Below, one piece after another: positions 1 to 8,526 of a stretch of DNA of 64,000 bases. Under the pieces are notes generated by a model. That model was not told the origin of the DNA and searched no databases. It saw only the letters and a list, made by a program, of their open reading frames with translations. Location of the stretch: positions 372,001 to 436,000 of the forward strand of contig NZ_JAKNRW010000003.1 in NCBI RefSeq assembly GCF_023072615.1, written 5' to 3'. Positions within the stretch are counted from its first letter, which is position 1; the number at the start of each line of letters is the position of its first letter. The position numbers and the translations under genes were made by a program. Source of the stretch: Pseudomonas violetae. Its GTDB lineage: Bacteria; Pseudomonadota; Gammaproteobacteria; Pseudomonadales; Pseudomonadaceae.

Positions 1-869
1 AGAGCTCAGCGAATGTATGCGTATGCGCTATTCCTGAATTCTGCATTGCGCGATAAGGACTATGGGCGGATAGGTCGGTTCTACCGGCTGGCCTACGCGG
101 CAGGTAGCTACAAAGCCGCTGCGAATTTGCATACATTGATATCGCAGGGTCTGGTCGAAAGCAGTAATGCCGATAAAGAAGTCTTAGATATCGTAGAGGG
201 CCTCATTAAGGCAGGTGTTCCCGGTGGTTATTATGACATGGGGCATTATCTGGAGCTTGGATATGGAGTAAAGCAAGATACCAGTAAGGCGAATACCTAT
301 TTTCGACGTGCAGCAGATCTGGGGAACCCCGATGCGCAATTTTACGTTTCAAGGCTACTAGAAACAGTCAAAGGCGCAGGTAAGGTTGTCGCCGCAATGC
401 GGCGATGCGCGATGAATCAAGGGCATGCCAAAAGTGGATACCGCTACGGAATTTTGTTCAAAGTCCGAGATATGTACCCCGAGGCTGTAGAAGGTTTCCA
501 GGCTGGAACTCGTAACGGCGACGGTAATAGCGCGGCAGTTCTAAGTGAAGGGTTCTCAACGTCTGACCCTACGAACGGTTTGTATTATTTTGGGCTGGCT
601 GAGGATCCGGAGCGAGCCAGCCGATATAAACAGATCGCCACCTTCTTAAGTAAATTCGAGCACTTGGGGCCAAAATTCCGGATATCGACAACATAGTCCC
701 TCTACCGCCCGCCAAACTTCCGGATTGGGACGGTACATTCGAATGGAAGCGAAAACGCGACTTCACCCCACCACCAGAAAAACCCTCCGAAGAATTGATT
801 CTGGAAATTGCCAGGGAAAACAACCTTGATCCAGAAACAGGCTTGAGTTTGCCGAGCGGTACTCAGTAA
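1..869 (+). pseudogene. Sel1-repeat / DUF6396-type protein, frameshifted, 5' end outside window
   Basis: The reading frame is open from the window edge; the first ATG is at 13, but the true start is probably upstream. The first 220 codons carry Sel1-like helical repeats (YDMGHYLELGYGV...ANTYFRRAADLGNPDAQFY). The frame closes at 694-696 after a run that no longer looks like the family. If the frame drops back one base near 666-675 (a GGGG-CC-AAAA tract), it stays open to a TAA at 867-869 and reads KIPDIDNIVPLPPAKLPDWD and then PEKPSEELILEIARENNLDP, which I recognise as the conserved C-terminal end of DUF6396 Sel1 proteins. This is therefore one gene with a one-base deletion, or an assembly error in a homopolymer. 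Proteins of this family are usually exported or lipoprotein-like accessory proteins of unknown function. The 143 bases after it, up to 1012, hold no convincing gene. Confidence 0.72.
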
Positions 870-1012
870 CCCGAAGGCAGTTACATCCCGAATCCGCATC
901 GGTTGGAACCAACTGATACGCGGCACGGGCCAACTCGCCTGATTTCCCGTCACACACTTTAAAAGAAATAGCCAACATGCTGGGCGATGGCACCGTCAAC
1001 ACCTATGGATGC

Positions 1013-1969
1013 TTAAGCAACTGGGGCCTCCAGGCATCCTCCCTCCTGTTGCGTGCAAGCCTGGATAATCTGCGCACGCAGCCAGCGGTTGGCGTTGCCT
1101 TGATCAACGCTCTGATGCCACTGCATATCCAGGCAAAATCCCGGTAACCCCACCGGCGCTTCGCAACACCCAAACCCGCCATCGCCAGCAAGCGCCTGTT
1201 GAATACTCTTCGGCAACATCACCACGAACTCCGTCCCCTTGATCATCTTCAACGCCGCGCCATAACTGTTGGCCCGCGCTACGATCTGGCGGCTGCGCCC
1301 CTGTTGTGCCAGCCAGCCGTCGACCATGTTACTGCTGGAAGTCCACGGGGTTGGGAACACGTGGCGGCGTTCGACGAGCTGATCCAGGCTCAAGCGGTGC
1401 TCGCCGGGAGCCGCGGGTTTGTCGAAGACGCAGACCAGTTGATCTTCCAGCAGCGTCGCCGACTTGATGTCGCCGTGGCTGCGATGGAAGTTCGGACCGA
1501 AGCAGATCACCAGGTCGAGGCTGCCGTCGCGCAGGGCTTGGGCCGGGATGTCGGTTTCGAGTTTGTGCACGTTGACGGTCACCGGCCAGTCGGCAAACGC
1601 GAAGTGCTTGAGCAGGCGTGGCAGGATCAGTTGTTCGAAATATTCCGGGGCGCACAGGTTGAAGGTGGTCGGCTGCAGGGCAGGGTCGAAGGTCGTTGCG
1701 CCGGCGTGGCACAGGTTAATGTGTTCGAGGACTTTCAACACGTGCGGGTACATGCGGTCGGCTTTGTGAGTGGGCTGCATGCCGGAACGACTGTAAAGGA
1801 ACAACTCATCGGCAAAAGCCGCGCGTAGTTTCTTCAGGCAGTAACTCACCGTCGACTGGCTGACGCACAGGGCTTCGGACACGGCGGTGACGTTGTGTTG
1901 CTGGTACACGGCAACGAACACCATGAGGTCCTGCATGTCGAGCTTTCTAAGTACGTTGCTGTTGAGCAT
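1013..1969 (-). CDS. LysR-family transcriptional regulator
   Basis: 318 residues, the usual LysR length. The N-terminal winged helix-turn-helix lies at about residues 10-65 (NVTAVSEALCVSQSTVSYCL), followed by an inducer-binding domain. The start chosen is the ATG at 1969 (MLNSNVLRKL), because the longer reading frame upstream has low-complexity, non-conserved residues and overlaps the upstream transporter gene. It lies 89 bp downstream of the MFS gene on the same strand, so the two may be co-transcribed. The nearby glutamine-synthetase-like gene is divergent from that MFS gene. It probably controls this small amine-related locus. That role is inferred from context, since LysR specificity cannot be read from the sequence. 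Confidence 0.9.
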   Translation of the reverse strand: MLNSNVLRKLDMQDLMVFVAVYQQHNVTAVSEALCVSQSTVSYCLKKLRAAFADELFLYSRSGMQPTHKADRMYPHVLKVLEHINLCHAGATTFDPALQPTTFNLCAPEYFEQLILPRLLKHFAFADWPVTVNVHKLETDIPAQALRDGSLDLVICFGPNFHRSHGDIKSATLLEDQLVCVFDKPAAPGEHRLSLDQLVERRHVFPTPWTSSSNMVDGWLAQQGRSRQIVARANSYGAALKMIKGTEFVVMLPKSIQQALAGDGGFGCCEAPVGLPGFCLDMQWHQSVDQGNANRWLRAQIIQACTQQEGGCLEAPVA

Positions 1970-2058
1970 CCATTGCGTCTCGCAGTCCTTGTTGCGCAGG
2001 TGGGCGCAACGGTCTGCGAAGGATCCTAACGGATCGACGGATTCAGGAGAATCGTCCT

Positions 2059-3243
2059 TCAGTGAATGTGTCGAGCGTAGTGCCGGGGATCGAAGCGCAG
2101 GACCATCAGGATCATCAGCGCCACGACGGCAGTCAGGCCCCACCAGGCCCACTCGAAGCTGCCCAGATGATCGCGAATCATACCCGCGAGCAGTGGCGAG
2201 ACACCGGCGATCAGGTAGCCGATGCCCTGCACGAACGCGGTCAGGCTTCCCGCACGTTGCGGGTGGTCCAAGTGGTCCATGGACACGATCAGGCTCATTG
2301 GAAACAGCCCGCCAATGCCCAGCCCCAGCAGGCATGGCCACATCAGGCTCAAGTACTGCGGGCCGAGGATCAGGCCGCAGAAGCCGGCCATGATCAGTCC
2401 CAGCAACACCACCAGCACCAGGCGGCGGTCACGGCTGCGGTTGGCGATGGCCGGGGTGGCCAGGCCGGACAGCACTTCCATGGCTGTCAGGAAACCCAGA
2501 AGCAAGCCGGCGTCCTGTTCGCTCCAGCCTTTTTCCACATAGTACGGCGCCAACCAGGCCAGCACGCAAGTGTAGGACGCGGTGCCCAGGCCGAAGAAGA
2601 TGGCGAGCAGCCAGGCGCGGGAATTGTTGAAAAAAGACTGCCTGGTGGCCGACTTTGATTCGATCAGCGATTGCTGCGCGGGCTGTGCCATCCAGAAAAT
2701 CAGGGCGACTACCGCGAGCGCGGCCCAGACTGCCAGGCCGACTCGCCAGCTACCGGTGCGAATCATCACCAGCGGGGCAAAGGCGGCGGCGATGGCCGCG
2801 CCGCCCATGATCGAGGTGACATAGAGGCCCATGCACAGAGCGACGTTGTCCCTGAAACGCGACTTGATCAGGGCTGGCATCAACGCCTGAATCAGGGCAA
2901 TGCCCACGCCTGCCAGCACGGCGCTGAGAATCAGTTCGGCTGCGGAGTCGAGGAACAGTCGTGATGCGGTAGCCACACCGATGATCAGCAGGGACAGGAC
3001 CACGGTCCGATGTTCGCCCAGGCGCTGGCTGACGCGGATGCCGAAGAACATGGCCACACCCATCGCCATCACCGGGAGCATGGTCAGCAGCGACGCCAGG
3101 CTGAAACTCAGTTCAATGTCCCCGCGAATCGCCGACAGCAACGGGCCGATGGCGGCCATGGAGGGGCGCAGGTTGAGCGCAACCAGGACGATGGCAAACA
3201 TTAGTAGAAGGGCGGGGCGGGCGGTGGTGCGGACGGTTTCCAT
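2059..3243 (-). CDS. MFS transporter, CynX/NimT family
   Basis: 394 residues with about 12 hydrophobic segments and no signal peptide. The N-terminus (VALNLRPSMAAIGPLLSAI) carries the LRP motif of the cyanate permease CynX / 2-nitroimidazole transporter NimT family of the major facilitator superfamily. It is an inner-membrane transporter with unknown substrate. It lies upstream of a LysR gene on the same strand and diverges from a gamma-glutamyl ligase gene, so a small organic anion or amine-derived compound is a reasonable guess. The start at 3243 gives the typical short cytoplasmic leader before the first membrane segment. Confidence 0.88.
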   Translation of the reverse strand: METVRTTARPALLLMFAIVLVALNLRPSMAAIGPLLSAIRGDIELSFSLASLLTMLPVMAMGVAMFFGIRVSQRLGEHRTVVLSLLIIGVATASRLFLDSAAELILSAVLAGVGIALIQALMPALIKSRFRDNVALCMGLYVTSIMGGAAIAAAFAPLVMIRTGSWRVGLAVWAALAVVALIFWMAQPAQQSLIESKSATRQSFFNNSRAWLLAIFFGLGTASYTCVLAWLAPYYVEKGWSEQDAGLLLGFLTAMEVLSGLATPAIANRSRDRRLVLVVLLGLIMAGFCGLILGPQYLSLMWPCLLGLGIGGLFPMSLIVSMDHLDHPQRAGSLTAFVQGIGYLIAGVSPLLAGMIRDHLGSFEWAWWGLTAVVALMILMVLRFDPRHYARHIH

Positions 3244-3625
3244 GGATCGGACCTTGAATGAGCAGGTGCCGATTAAGCCGGCGCGAGTTGGCGGGCGGCA
3301 AATCAGAAAGTCGTCTTTGGTATTTGGAAACTAAATAGTGCTGATTGTTTAGCCAACCCACACCCAAGGTTCTTCAAATGCCGATTTAATACCCCAACCA
3401 CCCGTGTGACGCTGCTGTCATCTGTTTTGCACGGTTTGTCCTATGGACGGTTGCCCCGTCACACTTCCTTCCGAACTGGCCTTCTGGGCGCTGTGGCACT
3501 GCCGTCACGCGCGCCCGCCGGATTTCTGCGTTCTGCGTTGATTATCAATAAACGGTCCCGGCTCGTTTCGGGATCAATCGGGCAGCGCGTGCGCGCTTGC
3601 CTGACACGCAAACAAGAGAAATCCC
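3244..3625. promoter_or_regulatory. Divergent intergenic region between MFS transporter and GS-like gene
   Basis: 382 bp with no gene. It must hold the promoters of both flanking genes. It contains TTAGCCAAC at 3349-3357, the same nine bases that form one arm of a perfect palindrome after the ligase gene at 5059. I see no clear sigma-70 or sigma-54 hexamers. The ligase start at 3626 is preceded by a weak purine-rich tract (AAGAGAAA). Confidence 0.4.
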
Positions 3626-5008
3626 ATGAGCAGTGCCACGACCGCCTTCGCCACACAGCAGGAAGCCCTTACCTTTCTGGAACAGAATCCGGACATCGAG
3701 ATGTTCGAGCTGTTTATCCTCGACAACAACGGCGTGCCCCGGGGCAAGTTGTTGCATCGCGATGAGCTGCTGGCGGTGTATGCCACCGGCCGTCCCCTGC
3801 CGAGCACTATCCTGGGCCTGACCATCAATGGCGACGACGTGGAAAACTCCGGGCTGGTGTGGGACGTGGGTGACATCGATTGTCGGGCCTATCCGGTCAG
3901 CGGCAGCCTGACGCGCATGCCGTGGCGCTTGATTCCTACGGCGGCGGTGCAGGTCAGCATGCATCCCTCCGAGGGAATGCCGGCGACCATTGCCGACCCG
4001 CGGCATCTGCTGGCCAAGGTGATTGAAGGCTTGCAGGCAGATGGTTATTACCCGGTGATGGCGGCGGAGCTGGAGTTCTACCTGCTGGATCAGCAGCGCG
4101 ATGGCAATGGCCGACCACAGCCAGCTCGGGACGTCGACGGTGGTCGTCCGCGTGGTACTCAAGTCTATGGTTTGCGGGAGCTGGAGCAGATCGAGCCGTT
4201 CCTGGCCGATCTCTACAGTGCGTGCAAACTCCAGGGCATTCCGGCGCGCACGGCGATTTCCGAATACGCCCCGGGGCAGGTGGAAATCACCCTCGAACAC
4301 CGTACCGATGCGTTGCAGGCCATGGACGAAGCGGTGCGTTACAAGCGGCTGGTCAAGGGCGTGGCGCATAAGCACGGGATGACGGCGTGCTTCATGGCCA
4401 AACCTTTTGATGACCTGGCGGGCACTGGCATGCACATGCACGTCAGCCTGGCGGACTGCGAGGGTAACAACCTGTTTGCCGGCGAAGCGGCGGATGGCAC
4501 GCCGCTGCTCAGGCATGCGGTCGGCGGCATGCTCAGCACCCTGCTGGATTCATTGCTGCTGTTTTGCCCCAACGCCAACTCCTATCGCCGCTTCCAGACC
4601 AACAGCTACGCGCCGCTGGCGGCCACCTGGGGCGTGGACAATCGTACGGTCAGCTTGCGCGTGCCTGGCGGCCCGGCGTTTTCACGGCATATCGAGCACC
4701 GCATCTGTGGCGCCGATGCCAACCCGTACCTGGCCGCTGCGGCGATCCTGGCCGGCATTCATCGAGGCATCCGGGAACAACTCGACCCTGGGGCGCCGGT
4801 GGAAGGCAATGGCTATGCCCAGGCCAAGGAACTACTCCCCACCGATTGGCTGACCACCTTGCGCGCGCTGGATGCGTCGAGCTGGGCGCGAGAGGCATTT
4901 GGCGCTGAATTTCTCGGGGTTTACCTGGCGGTGAAACGGGCTGAGTATCGGCAGTTCATGGGCGAGGTCGGCGAACAGGATTGGCGCTGGTACTTGCATC
5001 AAGCCTGA
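3626..5008 (+). CDS. Glutamine synthetase family protein, probable gamma-glutamylpolyamine/amine ligase
   Basis: 460 residues, colinear with the glutamine synthetase fold. Metal-binding glutamates lie in AELEFYLLD (E148, E150). Other motifs are EYAPGQVEITL, the GTGMHMHVSL nucleotide/glutamate loop and the C-terminal HRICGADANPYLAAAAILAG. It resembles PuuA/SpuI-type ligases, which join glutamate to the amino group of an amine using ATP. The C-terminal region that carries the adenylylated tyrosine of true GlnA is not recognisable. It would act in the cytoplasm as the first step of gamma-glutamylated amine catabolism. No other Puu-pathway genes are adjacent, so the substrate is unknown. The ATG at 3626 gives the family N-terminus (a short leader, then an FLEQNPDIEMFELFILD region). 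Confidence 0.9.
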   Translation: MSSATTAFATQQEALTFLEQNPDIEMFELFILDNNGVPRGKLLHRDELLAVYATGRPLPSTILGLTINGDDVENSGLVWDVGDIDCRAYPVSGSLTRMPWRLIPTAAVQVSMHPSEGMPATIADPRHLLAKVIEGLQADGYYPVMAAELEFYLLDQQRDGNGRPQPARDVDGGRPRGTQVYGLRELEQIEPFLADLYSACKLQGIPARTAISEYAPGQVEITLEHRTDALQAMDEAVRYKRLVKGVAHKHGMTACFMAKPFDDLAGTGMHMHVSLADCEGNNLFAGEAADGTPLLRHAVGGMLSTLLDSLLLFCPNANSYRRFQTNSYAPLAATWGVDNRTVSLRVPGGPAFSRHIEHRICGADANPYLAAAAILAGIHRGIREQLDPGAPVEGNGYAQAKELLPTDWLTTLRALDASSWAREAFGAEFLGVYLAVKRAEYRQFMGEVGEQDWRWYLHQA

Positions 5009-5058
5009 ATAAAAGCTGAATCATTCTCAACTGAGCTGTCAGTTTGATCAATGTGCCA

Positions 5059-5081
5059 TTAGCCAACTAATCGTTGGCTAA
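5059..5081. promoter_or_regulatory. 23-bp palindrome downstream of the GS-like gene (operator or weak terminator)
   Basis: Perfect 9-bp arms, TTAGCCAAC and GTTGGCTAA, are separated by TAATC. It begins 51 bp after the ligase stop and ends 105 bp before eptA. It is followed only by ATTTTC, so it would be a poor intrinsic terminator. The same arm sequence is found once in the region upstream of the ligase (3349-3357), which would suit a regulator site. Confidence 0.5.
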
Positions 5082-5127
5082 ATTTTCACAAAAAATTGAT
5101 GGTTGGATGCCTAGAGTTATCGTGGCC

Positions 5128-5156
5128 GGGACAAATGAAATTTTCACATTTGTCCC
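5128..5156. promoter_or_regulatory. Inverted repeat upstream of eptA
   Basis: Arms GGGACAAATG (5128-5137) and CATTTGTCCC (5147-5156) are perfect complements separated by nine AT-rich bases. The repeat ends 30 bp before the eptA start codon, so it could be an operator over the promoter or a hairpin in the leader. No canonical PmrA or PhoP direct repeat was found here. Confidence 0.5.
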
Positions 5157-5186
5157 AGGCACCTCTCTCCAGGATCAGCCGTTATT

Positions 5187-6836
5187 ATGTTGAAGTTAAA
5201 AGCCGTTCGCCCCGAGTGGGTGACATTAGCTGCCAGTGCCTTTTTATTAACATGTTTTAATTTCGTATTGTGGCAGCACCTGTCCGAAATCACCGCCAGC
5301 GACGGCCAAGGCCTGGTCATGCGGGCCGCGTTCGGGGTGATGATCCTGGCGGCCTTCAATATCGTGCTGACCTTGTTCGCGTTTCGGCCTGTCTTGAAGC
5401 CCGTCCTCACGCTGATCTTCATGTGCAGCGCCGGTGTGGCTTACTTCATGAATCAATATGGCGTGCTCATAGACATTGGCATGCTGCGCAATTTTGCCCA
5501 AACCAACGCAACGGAAGTTCGTGATTTACTGTCGCTGAAGATGCTGGCCTATATATTTTTGTTAGGCGTTTTGCCGTCTTGGTTGTTGTGGAAGCTTCCT
5601 GTCAGTTATCGACGTTGGCACCGTGAATTGATGAGCAAGGGGGTGGTGAGTGTGGCGTCGGCTGCGGTCATTGGCGCGATTGCGCTCATCAATTATCAAG
5701 GCCTGTCCTCATTGTTTCGCAACCACCATGAACTGCGCCTGATGGTTGTGCCGAGTAACTACATCGGGGCCTCATTTGGTTTTCTGCGTGAGCAGGTGGT
5801 CTCGGCACAGCGACCCTTCGTGAAGATTGGCGAAGACGCCCAGCGAAAACCCGACTGGCAAACCCACGACCGTAAATCCCTGACGGTGCTGGTGGTTGGC
5901 GAAAGTGCCCGGGCGGAAAACTTCGGCATTCTTGGATACGGTCGCGATACCACGCCCGAACTCAAGAAGGAGGCCGGCCTGATCGCGTTCACTGATGTGC
6001 ATTCTTGTGGCACAGAAACGGCAGTCTCGGTGCCGTGCATGTTTTCCAACATGGGCCGTAAGGCTTACAACGCAAGCCAGGCGAAGAGCGAAGAGGGCCT
6101 GCTGGATGTGCTCAAGCGAGCAGGACTGGACGTAATCTGGCGTGACAATCAGTCGGGATGCAAAGGAACCTGCGACCGCGTCACCTTCGAAGACGTCAGC
6201 AATTTGAAGACGCCGGGGTTATGTGCAAGCAGTGAATGCCGCGATGAAATTCTCCTGCAGGGCCTGCAGCATTTCATTGACTCCCTGGACAAGGACACCG
6301 TACTGGTCCTGCACCAGATGGGCAGCCATGGCCCGGAATACTTCAAGCGTTACCCCAAAGAATACGAGCACTTCACCCCCGTTTGCGAAAGTAATGCGCT
6401 GAACAATTGCAGCCGCGAAAGTATCATCAATGGTTACGACAACACCCTGGTGTATACCGACCATGTACTGTCTTCGCTGATCGATGTGTTGCGCAGCAAT
6501 CAGGACAAAGTCGATACGGCGATGCTCTATCTGTCGGATCACGGCGAATCACTGGGCGAGTACAACCTGTTCCTGCATGGAACGCCTTACATGCTCGCAC
6601 CGGACCAGCAAAAGCATGTCGCGATGCTGGCCTGGTTCTCCGACAGTTATCAAAAGTCCTTTTCGGTGGACACCCATTGCCTGCAGTTAAGTCGTGACAA
6701 ACCCCTGAGCCAGGACAACTTGTTCCACTCGATGCTGGGACTGCTGGAGGTCAACAGTCAGGTCTACAACCAGGACCTGGATATGTTTGCCGGTTGTCGT
6801 GGCGCGGTGAGCGACGGTGTGCTGGCTAAACAATAG
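5187..6836 (+). CDS. eptA: Phosphoethanolamine-lipid A transferase
   Basis: 549 residues, the normal EptA/PmrC length. The N-terminal third has about five membrane segments. The C-terminal periplasmic half is a sulfatase-like domain with the metal-binding VVGESARAENFGILGYGRD motif, the nucleophile threonine T278 in TETAVSVPC, and LYLSDHGESLG near the end. Several periplasmic cysteines (SGCKGTCDR, CASSECRD, CESNALNNC) match the disulfides of this family. It moves phosphoethanolamine from phosphatidylethanolamine to lipid A phosphates at the outer face of the inner membrane, which in this family lowers binding of cationic peptides. It stands alone, with no adjacent two-component genes and a weak Shine-Dalgarno (AGGA, spacing 12). 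Confidence 0.93.
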   Translation: MLKLKAVRPEWVTLAASAFLLTCFNFVLWQHLSEITASDGQGLVMRAAFGVMILAAFNIVLTLFAFRPVLKPVLTLIFMCSAGVAYFMNQYGVLIDIGMLRNFAQTNATEVRDLLSLKMLAYIFLLGVLPSWLLWKLPVSYRRWHRELMSKGVVSVASAAVIGAIALINYQGLSSLFRNHHELRLMVVPSNYIGASFGFLREQVVSAQRPFVKIGEDAQRKPDWQTHDRKSLTVLVVGESARAENFGILGYGRDTTPELKKEAGLIAFTDVHSCGTETAVSVPCMFSNMGRKAYNASQAKSEEGLLDVLKRAGLDVIWRDNQSGCKGTCDRVTFEDVSNLKTPGLCASSECRDEILLQGLQHFIDSLDKDTVLVLHQMGSHGPEYFKRYPKEYEHFTPVCESNALNNCSRESIINGYDNTLVYTDHVLSSLIDVLRSNQDKVDTAMLYLSDHGESLGEYNLFLHGTPYMLAPDQQKHVAMLAWFSDSYQKSFSVDTHCLQLSRDKPLSQDNLFHSMLGLLEVNSQVYNQDLDMFAGCRGAVSDGVLAKQ

Positions 6837-6988
6837 GCTTATCGAGGCGGCCTGCAGCCTTTAAAACTCGGTCTGTCAGACATTTCTTACTGTCATGCAG
6901 GTCTTTTCGCTAAAGCTCTTGTTCAGTGGAGGCGCGGAAATCGCCGGGGGCGATATATACTGCGCGCCATTCTTCAAGGGAGAGCCGT

Positions 6989-8122
6989 GTGGCCATCGAT
7001 ATTCACTGGATTCGCGACAACGATAGCCTCGGCCGCTTTTGCGCCGAATGGCAGCAGCTGCCCTACGTTGCCCTCGACACCGAATTCATGCGGGTCGACA
7101 CCTTTTATCCGATTGCAGGTCTGCTGCAGATCGGCGATGGCGTACGTGCTTACCTGATTGATCCGTTGACCATCGACAACTGGCAGCCGCTTGCCGCGTT
7201 GCTGGAAAACCCCGCGGTGGTCAAGGTGGTGCATGCATGCAGCGAAGACCTCGAGGTGTTGCTGCGCCTGACCGGTAGCCTGCCGACGCCACTATTCGAC
7301 ACGCAACTGGCGGCCGCGTACCTGAACCTGGGTTTCTCCATGGGCTATTCGCGGCTTGTGCAGGAAGTGCTGGGTATCGACCTGCCCAAGGGCGAGACTC
7401 GTTCGGACTGGCTGCAACGTCCGCTTTCCGACACTCAGATCAGCTACGCTGCGGAAGATGCCCTGCACTTGGCGGAAGTTTTCGTACGCCTGCGTCCGAA
7501 GCTGTCTGACGACAAGTACAACTGGGTCCTGGAAGATGGCGCGGAACTGGTCGCCAACTTACGTCGGGAAATCGATCCGTACGAGGTCTACCGCGAAGCC
7601 AAGTTGGCCTGGAAGCTGTCCCGTGCCCAACTGGCCGTGTTGCGTGAACTGTGCGCCTGGCGCGAGCGCGAAGCCCGCGCCCGCGACCTGCCGCGCAACC
7701 GCATCGTGCGCGAACACTCCCTGTGGCCGCTGGCGCGCACCCAGCCGGACAGCCTTGGCGCGCTGGGGAAGATCGAGGACATGCATCCACGTACCGTGCG
7801 TCAGGACGGCGAGTTTCTGCTTGATCTGATTAAGCGCTCAGGCAATGTGTCGCCTGATCAATGGCCGCCCGTCGTGCCTGAACCTTTGCCGGTGGATGCC
7901 GCCGCGCTGATTAAACAGCTGCGGACGATCGGCCAGGCCGAAGCCGAGCGCCTGAACATCGCGCCGGAATTGATGCTGCGCAAGAAAACCCTGGAAGCCT
8001 TGCTCAAGAGCGGCTTCCCCAATGGTCCCTACCAATTGCCTGATTCGCTGCGTGGCTGGCGCCGCGAATTGATGGGCCAGGCGCTGCTCGATAGCCTGGC
8101 CACCGCCGGAGAACAGCCTTGA
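6989..8122 (+). CDS. rnd: Ribonuclease D
   Basis: 377 residues. The 3'-5' exonuclease domain carries the DEDDy residues: D30 and E32 in ALDTEFMR, the Asp in [10 protein letters not shown], and YAAEDALHL. It is followed by two HRDC-like helical segments. The enzyme trims 3' ends of tRNA and other structured RNAs in the cytoplasm. The GTG at 6989 is chosen over an in-frame ATG at 6926 because an AAGGGAG ribosome-binding site lies six bases before it and the residues before it are not family-like. The stop codon overlaps the start of the next gene by four bases. Confidence 0.95.
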   Translation: MAIDIHWIRDNDSLGRFCAEWQQLPYVALDTEFMRVDTFYPIAGLLQIGDGVRAYLIDPLTIDNWQPLAALLENPAVVKVVHACSEDLEVLLRLTGSLPTPLFDTQLAAAYLNLGFSMGYSRLVQEVLGIDLPKGETRSDWLQRPLSDTQISYAAEDALHLAEVFVRLRPKLSDDKYNWVLEDGAELVANLRREIDPYEVYREAKLAWKLSRAQLAVLRELCAWREREARARDLPRNRIVREHSLWPLARTQPDSLGALGKIEDMHPRTVRQDGEFLLDLIKRSGNVSPDQWPPVVPEPLPVDAAALIKQLRTIGQAEAERLNIAPELMLRKKTLEALLKSGFPNGPYQLPDSLRGWRRELMGQALLDSLATAGEQP

Positions 8123-8412
8123 AACGTATTTGCTCCATTTATCGAAGCCTGAAAAAGAACGAGATGTACCTCTACGTGCTCAAGAGCGATGCCCTGGAGC
8201 GCGTTCCGGAAAGCCTGATGACGGCTTTCGGCAAGCCGCACCACGCCTTTGACCTGGTGCTCACACCCGAGCGCAAGCTGTCGCGCGAGGACATCGCGGT
8301 AGTCCTGGAAAACCTCGACAAACAGGGTTACCACCTGCAAATGCCGCCCGCTGAAGACGAATACATCGAGCATCTTCCGGAAGAGTTGCTGCGACGCAAC
8401 GACCCAATGTAG
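8119..8412 (+). CDS. YcgL domain protein
   Basis: 97 residues beginning [20 protein letters not shown] and containing the PEDE-like acidic tail region ([16 protein letters not shown]) of the YcgL family (DUF709). The function is not established. It starts with TTG inside the TTGA that also ends rnd, so translation is probably coupled to rnd and the two form an operon. The rnd-ycgL order is conserved in Pseudomonas. Confidence 0.93.
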   Translation: MKRICSIYRSLKKNEMYLYVLKSDALERVPESLMTAFGKPHHAFDLVLTPERKLSREDIAVVLENLDKQGYHLQMPPAEDEYIEHLPEELLRRNDPM

Positions 8413-8526
8413 TCGGCCAAGGCTGCGAGCTTCCTTGAAACACTGGAATTGATATCTGGCGATGACCGCGCGGTGGAGAGTGACTCCAGCGGCGGTTGTC
8501 CGCACTGTTTTCGAAAGGTTTGAACC

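Noticed and set aside
1199-1828. 209-codon open frame on the plus strand
   Set aside because: It lies entirely opposite the LysR gene at 1013-1969, which has clear family motifs; the plus-strand product has no domain.
3480-3510. Sigma-54 promoter (TGGCAC near 3495)
   Set aside because: The -24-like TGGCAC is not followed by a TTGC element at the required spacing.
3545-4516. 323-codon open frame on the minus strand
   Set aside because: Antisense to the glutamine-synthetase-like gene; His/Arg/Gln-rich composition is typical of a high-GC shadow frame.
5009-5186. PmrA- or PhoP-type box before eptA
   Set aside because: No correctly spaced direct repeat of the CTTAAN or TGTTTA type was found; only the two palindromes described.
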